DNA of 47,060 nt. Source: Lingula anatina. Taxonomy: Eukaryota > Brachiopoda > Lingulata > Lingulida > Lingulidae. A program made the translations under genes and the position numbers. The notes beneath the pieces were generated by a model. The model did not search any database and was not told where the DNA came from. It saw only the letters and a list, made by a program, of their open reading frames with translations. Every line of letters starts with the position of its first letter. The first letter of the stretch is position 1. Of the stretch, positions 26,954-35,706 are shown in pieces. The DNA lies in the NCBI RefSeq assembly GCF_001039355.2, contig NW_019773793.1, positions 1 to 47,060 of the forward strand, in the 5' to 3' direction.

Positions 26954-29854
26954 GGCGCGGAAAGAAAATAGTCAACTCTCTAAGATGCGAGAATTCAAAC
27001 TTCTAATTTTGCATATCGTAGACCATAACCTGGCCAAAGACACCACCCTCAAGGGACCAGGGAACATCGACCGGTACCTTAACGTAAATTACCCAGTGTC
27101 TAACGACCAAATAGAAGCTCTAGTGACCACAGCTGGCCAGTGTAGGCAGTATGTCTCTGTCCGGTGCTATGAGATGTCAACGTTCAGTGGCCAGTACTGG
27201 TGGAAGTCGAGACAGGGATACGACATGGCTAACTGGGGCGGCGCGCCTACAAACAGCTCCAAGTGCGCCTGCGCATTGTCGAAAAATTGTGCTGGAGGAA
27301 GGTATTTGTTTCTTTGTGTTATTTTACGTTGTTCTCACTAACTTGGTAATATACAGAATTTCATAGAAATATGCTTAAATATATATGCATGCAGGTGAAG
27401 CACATGCGAGCGCGCGTGTGTGTGACCCAGGAATAAAAAACTCGATATAGCTCGTCATCTTTTTATGCCATCGATAATTGATAATTATAATTATAATCGA
27501 TAATCGGTTCGCATAAATCACAAAAATGCAATATACCACCGGTTTGCACCGTGACTACTTGTAGAATACTTGATAAACATGTATTTATCGCCTTAAAATC
27601 GTTTCAGGCAGTGCAACTGCAATTCAAACGACGGAGTCTGGCGAAGTGATTCCGGTTATCTTGAAGACAGCGCGTACCTCCCGGTGTCAAGCCTTCACAT
27701 ATACGACCTGGACGATAGTTCCGAGCAGTCAGTCGTTACTCTTGGGAAACTGCAGTGTTCCGGAGGTGAGCAATTTATGACACTTGAAAAAATACCCATG
27801 CTTGACATTATACACAGTATACATAGTGTTGTTGGACTACATGTACATGTACATGTACCGGTAGGTCTATTGGCACATTCATACGTGGTATACTACTATA
27901 CGTTCATTCTCCGCCTCATTAAGAGCAATGGTTTTTGCCAATGTCATTTTGCATTTTTTTTTATTAAAAGTTTAAATAGCGGTGGGTGGACATTATGGAT
28001 TCATTGCTCACTCCATAACTTTTGCTACTTATTCAGCGTTCGTAAATATCTTGGCGTTAAAGTTGAATTAATATCCCTTTTCTCTCGTTTAGCAAAGGAC
28101 GCATGTACGTTTAACAATGGTAACTGCGCTCATAGCTGCACGGCAATTGGAGAACAAGCTGTATGTTCATGCAGAGATGGATATGTGCTCGCAGGCGACA
28201 AGTTCGGTTGTTTGGGTAAGCTAGGTCTCTAAATGGCCCCGTGTGACATACCGTACCTTGAGAAAACCGTTAAATAAGGCCTTGCTCTGTAGCTAAGGGA
28301 AATTACAGCATTATATTTTATGCACAACCTTATATAACAGTTTTGTTGCGTTTATTATATCTTACATGTCGATCAAGCCATTAACTTTTTTGTTCTTCTT
28401 TCTTTCATTTTCTATTTGATATTCCTTGGCAAAGCCTTTTCCCCTATCTATCTATATATTTTTATTGTTTTCTTGATAATCCGATTGATCGATCTATATA
28501 ACGATACATTTATTGATAAATCTATTTCAGACGTAGATGAGTGCAGTAGTTTCAATGGAGGATGTGATCACGTGTGTTCTAACACAATGGGTGGTTTCCA
28601 GTGTTCCTGCAGGACAGGGTTCACCCTGGACATCAACGGGTTTACATGTACAGGTGGGTGGTGTAATACTAGAAGTTAAAAGTTCATTTGCACTGAAATC
28701 GTTCTCCCTTTGACTACCTCCTGTAATTATACGCAAGACAGTAATTATGTTGAATTTAATATTTCATTTTAATGTTAATGTTATTTTTCCTTTTACATAT
28801 TAAGTTGTTTTGACGAGAATTGCTATCGTTCTTTAGTTACGGATAACGATGAAAATGAGCCGTTTTTTCTCCTATTTAGCACCCCGTTATAAGCTGGAAA
28901 CGGTTTCTTCGAATTTGAATCTCTGTTTTATCATTAGAAGCACTAGTATATAAAAAATCAACCATTTAATTCTTCTCCCGTTACAGATAATGATGAATGC
29001 ACCCTGAACAAGGGAAACTGCTCCCACACCTGTTCCAACACTGAGGGATCTTACCGCTGTTCGTGTCCAACGGGTTATACTCTGGGGAGTGACTTGCATA
29101 CCTGTCAAGGTACGTCGTTCAGGTCTTTGTTTAAAATATGTGTAAGAAGGGCAACAAACATTAGATCATAAGCTACAGATTATCCAGAAAAAACGCCTGT
29201 CCCATTTTCTGCCAAAAGGTACATGTACATTCGTTATACTGTTTATAAAATAATATCATGTAAAAATCTCCAGTGAGAGATATACACGGTATATATACTG
29301 TCATGAGAATATGCTTAAAGTTAAATCAAATTAATAAAATGTTTATCGCGGACATTACATATCATAAATGAATCGAGAAATATATGTTTATAAAAACACT
29401 GTTTATTTAAGATGTGAACGAGTGTCATATTGGAAATGGCGGCTGCGACCATTACTGCACCAATTCCCAGGGCTCCTATTCTTGCTCCTGTCGCCCCGGA
29501 TACAAACTGGACTCTGATGGTCATACTTGCCTTGGTAACTGCTGCCTATATCTAGTGTTTTTCAAGTGTTTTCGGCTCTTAATGTTTTCCCTACCATAAA
29601 ATATTACCTGAGATCAACTCGGCATCACTAGGACACTTTGGAGCCGAAATTGTTCCACGTTTGAAAGGTTTACTTTCCATCTCTTAACTGAATTTTTTTC
29701 TCTGTTGTTAATGATAGCTGAGATATGACTAAACATTCAATTAAAGCTTGATTTCTTTTTTTTTATTTTCTACATTCGAGCTTAATCCAACTATTTACTT
29801 TTACAGAGTATATGTCCAAATACACAACTAAAACGTAAGTATCACACAAAAAAC

Positions 29855-29932
<78 letters not shown>

Positions 29933-31240
29933 TGGACAAAAGAAGTGTCACCCCTACTGAGCCAATACTATGGGGGAGATAAATTACTGTGGAATGATAT
30001 GCTCCTGGTATCAAATTTCACAAAAATCACAAAATGAGAACAAAATATACATTCTACCAAAATATGCAGTTTCAAGTCCAAAATTAGTACTTAGTGGCAT
30101 AGCCACGTGACCTAATAATAGGTGCCAGTCTACGAAGCAAGGTTTCATATAATTGTCTGATGCGTTCAGGGCTTATGCTGGCCCAAGCATGAAACACTGA
30201 ATATAACAGAGTTTCTCTGCTGGTTAGACGGGCATTTGTAAAAAGTTTTGACATATCATTCCACACATTTTCTATTATGTTTGCATCTGGACTCTGGGCA
30301 GGCCACATCACCCTGCGAATGTCCTGTTGGTCAAACCAATCATCAACTGCTCTGGGCCTGTGACAAGGAGCATTGTCATCCTGGTTAACAAATGGATAAT
30401 TCCTGTCACCAAACATGTTAGTAATAGATGGTAGCAAGCCTGACTCCAAAACATCGATATATTTCTAGTGATTCATGTTTCCATTAACCACTATCAATTC
30501 GCCCAAGCCTTGGATGCTGAAATTTGCCCAGATATGACGTGCTTATGAATGAATATTGGAAGTGCCTAAAATTTCAACAAAATATTCGAAAAAAATCTAA
30601 GTCCTGATTTAAGCTTTTAAGAAGGAATTTATCACCATAAATTTCTTTATGATAAAATTGTGATGAATACCATATTTTTAGTTGCGAATGTCGTCTGCGC
30701 GCTGAACCACCCCACACGGGCCTTGGCACACATCTCTACGATTTAACCACACTGATTTACGGAGAAACACAGCTCTGGGCCTCAGACGACGGCGGTCAGT
30801 CTGTCTATTCTGTTCTGAATAGATTCCCCAATTTCTATGCAACCCATAAGAGGCAGACGACAGGATATCCGGCGGCTGCGAGTGACGTTGATTGCGTGAA
30901 AGTGTTCCAGAACTGTCCACGCGATTGTGTGCGCATGACCCGCCTAATTCTTGGTAAAGAGAAACTGGGAATGAAAGTGGCAGGTGAGGTGTTTGGGAGA
31001 TTAACAAATACAACGTTGGGCCAGAACATGTGTGACAAGCTTCGCCGGGAAATCGATTCGCCAGGACGAACAATAGCTATCACTTACGATCCCCATGCCT
31101 GTGGCAACGAGGTTGTGACGTATCCGTTGTCCCAGAGACTGTGCTGCACCCTGGTGCCATCTCCCGTGGGTCATCTCCTGGCATGGAACTCCATGTGTGA
31201 GGACGGGGACACATTTTCCATAGGAAATATTATTGGCTAG
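25084..31240 (+). CDS. Secreted sushi / fibrinogen-neurexin-IV-like / 4x EGF protein, 11 exons
   Basis: Exons: 25084-25156, 25543-25740, 26202-26357, 27022-27301, 27608-27765, 28093-28215, 28531-28653, 28987-29109, 29412-29534, 29807-29834, 30682-31240. The total is 1944 nt, 647 residues plus TAG, and every junction keeps frame. The start is the ATG opening a clear signal peptide ([19 protein letters not shown]). Exon 2 is a sushi/CCP domain with four cysteines and the W before the last one (IWDGVTPDC). Exons 3-5 form a fibrinogen/neurexin-IV (Caspr)-like domain: [65 protein letters not shown]. Exons 6-9 are four EGF domains. Exon 10 is a 28-nt linker. Exon 11 is an unrecognised domain with ten cysteines. 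No transmembrane helix follows, so the protein is probably secreted. These modules are typical of adhesion, matrix or immune-recognition proteins, but the exact role is unknown. Confidence 0.85.
25543..25740 (+). other. Exon 2: sushi/CCP domain
   Basis: This 198-nt exon has phase 1 at both ends, as is usual for sushi modules. The cysteine pattern is CRS...ECNHGF...MFCV...WDGVTPDC, with the family's Gly and Trp in place. The splice sites are TTTTCAAACAG on the left and GTGAGT on the right. The module binds proteins or glycans in complement-type and adhesion proteins. The partner here is unknown. Confidence 0.9.
26202..27765 (+). other. Exons 3-5: fibrinogen/neurexin-IV-like domain
   Basis: The domain is split over 26202-26357, 27022-27301 and 27608-27765. 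The order of words, PDG...PFTVNC, then WTELDHN, then [23 protein letters not shown], then ANWGGAP, then [15 protein letters not shown] and LPV, matches the region in Caspr/neurexin-IV-type and related proteins. Intron 3 appears to use a GC donor (CTTG/GCAAGT) because only that junction restores WTELDHN in frame. Intron 3 also carries a 42-nt poly-A tract (26909-26950). Confidence 0.82.
26909..26950 (+). repeat. Poly-A tract inside intron 3
   Basis: 42 consecutive A followed by GGGGGCGCGG, about 70 nt upstream of exon 4. It could be the tail of a decayed retroposed element, but no recognisable body was seen next to it. Confidence 0.9.
28093..29534 (+). other. Exons 6-9: four EGF domains, one per exon
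   Basis: Exons 28093-28215, 28531-28653, 28987-29109 and 29412-29534 are each exactly 123 nt with phase 1 at both ends. Each encodes six cysteines in EGF order. The last three begin D-V/N-D/N-E-C (DVDEC, DNDEC, DVNEC). They contain the Ser/Asn-Gly-aromatic-x-C stretch and a later aromatic, which suggests calcium-binding EGF. The first (AKDAC) lacks the full calcium signature at its start. The array would form a stiff rod between the adhesion domain and the C-terminal domain. Confidence 0.92.
29807..29834 (+). other. Exon 10: 28-nt microexon
   Basis: It has a strong acceptor (CTTTTACAG) and a perfect donor (GTAAGT). It converts phase 1 to phase 2 and so joins EGF4 to exon 11 in the only frame that stays open. 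It encodes EYMSKYTTK plus part of a Thr codon. Without it the last exon would hit a stop after about 21 codons. Confidence 0.75.
29860..29927. repeat. (AT)n microsatellite in intron 10
   Basis: About 34 AT units lie directly against the left end of the Tc1-like element. Tc1/mariner elements insert at TA, so this tract is a natural target. Confidence 0.97.
29928..30540 (-). mobile_element. Truncated, inactive Tc1/mariner (DD34E) transposon
   Basis: The minus-strand frame 30084-30449 encodes the transposase C-terminus: NQDDNAPCH (second catalytic Asp), [13 protein letters not shown] (catalytic Glu 35 residues later, i.e. DD34E) and WNDM. Just upstream the same frame continues ([22 protein letters not shown]) but is broken by a TAG at about 30465. 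Homology stops near 30540, so the N-terminal DNA-binding part and the first Asp are gone. The downstream end near 29928 (ACACTGGACAAAAGAAGTG) looks like a terminal repeat; no matching partner was seen on the other side. The element lies antisense within intron 10 of the sushi/EGF gene. Confidence 0.9.
30682..31240 (+). other. Exon 11: unrecognised C-terminal domain with ten cysteines
   Basis: The last 185 residues begin [10 protein letters not shown] and contain [36 protein letters not shown] and WNSMC, ending at TAG (31238-31240). Ten cysteines and no transmembrane helix fit a disulphide-bonded extracellular fold. The whole domain is on one exon, unlike the EGF part. I do not recognise the family. 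Confidence 0.8.
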
Positions 31241-31482
31241 AGTGGCATCCAACGGCTCATCCCAACATCTGCCCATTAAAGAAAATTGTTCACAAACTGT
31301 AGCCTATACTTATAAAATTCGTTATCATTGTATTGCGACTTCCATGTCGCAGCAAGGATGCACTTATTCATCATTTATTATTTTTCATATGTTAAAAACA
31401 CTTAATGAAACAATTTTTACTATGGCATATGAAATGAACCCAACAGCCGAATTTCAAATTAAATAGCCATTGTCTATACTGG

Positions 31483-31488
31483 AATAAA
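31483..31488 (+). terminator. Candidate polyadenylation signal AATAAA
   Basis: A canonical AATAAA about 245 nt after the stop codon of the sushi/EGF gene. The processing site is not defined by the sequence alone. Confidence 0.5.
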
Positions 31489-32695
31489 AGGAAACGAGTC
31501 AGCGATTCTACTTATTGTTTTCAGTATATTCATATTTAATTCATTTCAAGTTGTCACTTATTTGTTAAACGAATACCTTTGCAAAAATGTTTAAAATTAA
31601 AGTGTGGCGTTCCTGGAAGATAGTTGAAATGAGATTACCACAAAATACAAATATAAAACAACAAATATGACAACTCGATCATTTATTTAACAAGACTCCA
31701 ATTGAAATTACAAGTCACACACACAAAATGAATAATTAGATAAAAGACAAAGGATAATGCATGGTACAATAATTTAGACTCACGCTAAAGAGCTTAATGA
31801 GTATATGACTGAAAACTATACAGAAAGCAAACCAATGAACTGATTTATCTAAAGCCTGGGCCATACTGCGCATGCAACTATCTAGCGGCATGTTGTCGCA
31901 AGGAGTGACAGGAATATTAATGGTAGTCCTAAGAACGGAAGTACCAACCCTCACTTGCAACCTGATAGCAATCTTATACGACCACTTTAAAACCTACATG
32001 TATGACATCATTCCTGTGACTGAGACTGTTAAAAAGTAGCCAAAGGTCACAAGCGCAGTGTGACCTAGGATTTAAAAACTAGTAAAACATCTTCATTACT
32101 ATCATTTTAGATTTCGATTCAATTAATGGAGCGATATACATGTAATATAGCCCAGTATACACGTTAATAAAGTTTTTTAATAATATAGCTTTGTTTTCTA
32201 TATTGTATCTTATACATTCTAATATATTTGTCTATGCCGAACATCCATAGGCCTTAAAGAATAATGACAATATCAGTACACTCTTGGTCAAGACAACTAG
32301 CCCTACTATACGTTTTACCTCCAGCAACCCGCCGTCTGTATTGATATTGTTTGTAGTTGCCATACAAAATCAAATTAATTGTACAATGTTAAAACTATAA
32401 ATGTATACTGATTATCAATGCACTTACAAACATTGTCGTTTGTATATTGTGTTTCATGTGGCTGCTTTGTAAGTCACTGGAAGATCCAGGTGTTGTATAC
32501 GATCCATAAATAAACCACATGTACGAGTATATGGCTTTTAGTTTGTCTTAAAAAACTTTAGCATGGTTTCAACTTTTGACAAAACCCAGGACGGAAATAA
32601 TTTTTAATCTGTATTTTCAAGAAACAGGTTTTTGGTTAAACAACAGCAAATATGATTATAGGAATCAGTAACATACCTCAACTACCTTTAACCAA

Positions 32696-34310
32696 AACAT
32701 GTCTATAAAAAGTCCAAATATTACCAATTCCATTAAGAAGCACGTATAATGCGAAAAAGCACAAAGTGACAAAAGTGACAAAAGAGTACCATGACACGAA
32801 AAGCGAATTGAATTGTAGGCACATATGTTGCATTCATCCATATCAAATCTGTGAATGAAAAAAATGGATGTAAAAGGTGCACATCTAGCCTCTGTAATTT
32901 AATTTAAATAAGAAATTTAAAAGTCTTTAGAATACCACACTTGCATGACGTAAGACATTGGTTTCGTATTTATATCGAATTTAATAAAATCTTTATGTGC
33001 ACAGCACACTGTACGTGCGATAAAATTTAACAAGATAAACCAATATCGTCCTCAAATAAAATACAATACATCCCCAGAAATGCACTGCATGACGTCACGC
33101 TTAGCCCTCTGCGCATGCGTGCACTTTTAATGAGTTGCTAGATTGCCATAGGAAAATGAATGGGTTCGCGATTCGTGGGTAATTCGTGATAATTGACAAA
33201 CTAACGGTCTGATGCCGATAGACAGCAACGCTGTGCTATGCTTCAAGCAACTCCTGACCAAATATCGCTAGGTTTTTTTAAAACAATCTGTTGTACACAC
33301 GTACTTAGAAGTTTGCCGTTTTTTGCCTAGCCTACCCTCAGCAAAACGCACATATTAAACTAATTCGTTGCCGATAGCACCAGCAGATAACAGCACCATA
33401 CAGAGTCTGATTAAAAACTTTCATGGCAATTGAAGAACTTTTACCACTGTACAATGGAGTCCAAAAAAAAAGCACTTGGCACAAATGTGAAACTGCCCAG
33501 TGCAAGGCCAAGAATTTAATCAGTATTTTCAATCATATTATCAGATTCTACATAAATTGACAGACAATATCACTACTCAGTATTTAACTAATCTCTTAAT
33601 CCAAAATTCCTATCATCATTTAATAATAATGCAAAATTCTTCTTTCAGATTGCTATTTATTTTAAATTTTAATGCTGCAACTGTTCCAAAATAATCTTGT
33701 AGTAAAGGAAAAATGCAAATAAGAAGTGGAAGACCAATTTTACACACGTTATTCAATTATTTGAATATAAAAAGAATAAGATCACGATTTAATAAATTAA
33801 AATAATCTTTCATGAACTCTTTCATGAATAACATATTAAACAAAATTAAAGTTATAAATTAGTGGTAATGGCTTATTCTGGAATATATGACCTCTGCACA
33901 TCATCAGTACCTGACTTGGTACACTATAGTTACTACTTGGATACAGAGTTAGATTTAATAATGTAACAATAAGATCAATATATATTACAATAAACTTCTC
34001 TGCACATGTCAGACGCTTGTTACCATGAACTAACACTACTTGACAATGGGCTGAGCACTTATCACAGAGTCTGTGTGCGATGCCATTGTTGTGCTGTGAT
34101 TGGCTAGTTGAGTCAAGTGAACTACTGTAGCGCCCTCGCGTATCGCGTGAATGCTGCGCATTTCTGGCCATGAAAATTTCAAAACGTACTAGATAATAAC
34201 GCAAGCTTAAAAGAAGAAAAATTTAAAGCCATGCAATTAAATTTAAAGCAAAACATAATATCACGTGCCTCAAAACAAAGTTCCCTTTGTACATGTAAAA
34301 CATCCCAGGA
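32696..34310 (+). repeat. Segmental duplication, copy 1 (interrupted)
   Basis: 32696-33071 and 34172-34310 together match 35034-35523 in order and orientation. Shared words include GCACGTATAATGCGAAAAAG, GTAGGCACATATGTTGCAT, AACCAATATCGTCCT and AAAACGTACTAGATAATAACG. The 1.1 kb between the two halves is absent from copy 2. Confidence 0.88.
33074..34167. mobile_element. 1.1 kb insertion with terminal inverted repeats
   Basis: The left end CCAGAAATGCACTGCAT and the right end (read inverted) CCAGAAATGCGCAGCAT match at 15 of 17 positions. The paralogous copy at 35372 lacks the insert and reads CAATAAAATTTC. Here the flanks are CAATA-CATCC on the left and CCATG-AAAATTTC on the right. That gives an empty-site comparison and allows a target duplication of at most one or two bases. 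No transposase frame was recognised inside, so it looks non-autonomous. It contains TGCGCATGCG-type words near the left end. Confidence 0.65.
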
Positions 34311-35033
34311 GAGTCCAGGGAGTGATTGGATAAATCTGCAGTATTCTGATGACCCCTTTTTAAAAAGTATATATACACAATGAAATTCTACCCTGTATAC
34401 TCGTTTTTTGTTTTTTAACTCTAATTAACAGAAAAAAATATACACTAAAAACTTAAAACAACACTATAGATACATAAAGAAGAAAGCAGTAGCCTAATTT
34501 GAACAAAGCACAGGGAAACTCAAAAAATCAAAATGGAAACCATAAAAAATTTAGTAAATCCTACAAAGGTGCACCAAATTTCAAGAAATTTACTGCATTT
34601 CACCTTAATTATATGCATGACCATTCCCCAAAGTTTCAATTATCTGGATTACTTTGAACAAAAGTTATATTGTTTTTAAAAATATGCTCTAAATGACAGC
34701 ACAATGGAAGCACACTTGAAGACGCCGCAAGAAATCGTCAATTTTTAAACACTTTCTTCTTTCGGGATTTCCCTGATTTTTGCTGTATTTCTGCTTTCTG
34801 TACATCATTTGTTGGAGTTTGTTCTAGTACATGGTAACACTATCCTTGAGATACCACATAAATTAAAAATCTGGGGGGGGGGGTTCAAGTCTGATGAATG
34901 CGGTGTACACTCACTGTCACATATCCTAGGTTTTAGGTTTTTAGCGGAGTTATCATTCACTATTCTAGGGATCGTTGGCAGATGTCCGATTTTGTGTATT
35001 TCCTCCTACTGCACCACGTCTGAAAAAAAAAGG

Positions 35034-35523
35034 AACATGTCTGTAAAAAGTCCGAATATCATCAATTCCACCATAAGGCACGTATAATGCGAAAAAGAGT
35101 GACAAAAGTGCAACATGACACAATAAGGGAATTGAAATGTAGGCACATATGTTGCATCCATTCGTATCAAATCTATAAATGAAAATAGATGGGTGCACAC
35201 CTAGCCTCTGTAATAATGTAATTTAAATAAGAAATTTATAAGTTTTCAGAATACCACACCTGCATGACGAAAGAGACTGGTTTCGTATTTATAACGAATT
35301 TAATAAACAGTGTACGTGCGATAAAATTTAAACAAAATAAACCAATATCGTCCTAAAATAAAAATGCAATAAAATTTCAAAACGTACTAGATAATAACGC
35401 GAGCTTAAATGAAAAAAAAAAGTAAAAGCCATGCAATAAAAATTAAGCTAAAATAATAAAACAAAACAAAAAATCACGTACCTCAAAACCAAGTTCCTTT
35501 TGTACATGTAAAATATTCCAGAG
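35034..35523 (+). repeat. Segmental duplication, copy 2 (uninterrupted)
   Basis: Partner of 32696-33071 plus 34172-34310. Part of it also shows weaker similarity to 37085-37215 and 38095-38232 (GACATTAGTTTCGTAT, GCACAGCCTTGTACGTGGG-like). This means the flank of the exon-cassette region shares the same duplicated material. Confidence 0.85.
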
Positions 35524-35666
35524 TACATATTGATAAAAGACAAACAAACATAACCAGCTCGGGGAAAAAACAATTACTAATGACGAACTAAAGAGCACCC
35601 TGTGCTAATAAGCGACAGTACCCCATACGCTATTTATAGTAACAAATTTATAAAGTATTTGTATAT

Positions 35667-35706
35667 TTACTCCTGATCACTCTCGGTGGTGGTTGTTGTC
35701 ATTGAG
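35667..35706 (-). other. Terminal coding exon of the minus-strand gene
   Basis: The acceptor ATATTTCAG is followed by one base that completes the Arg codon of the preceding cassette. The exon then encodes SMTTTTTESDQE and TAA (35667-35669). The frame fits exactly with phase 2 of all cassette exons, which supports this as the natural end. Confidence 0.7.

Larger units (their letters stand above)
31489..35666. other. Intergenic region between the two genes
   Basis: No gene is supported. It contains duplicated blocks and a 1.1 kb insertion, described separately, and AT-rich filler. For the minus-strand gene, an ATTAAA in minus orientation at about 35299-35304 lies some 370 nt beyond the stop and could serve as its poly-A signal. 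A canonical AATAAA in that orientation appears only near 33656. Confidence 0.5.

Noticed and set aside
29763-30037. Frames reading YIYIYIYI on both strands
   Set aside because: They are translations of the (AT)n tract.
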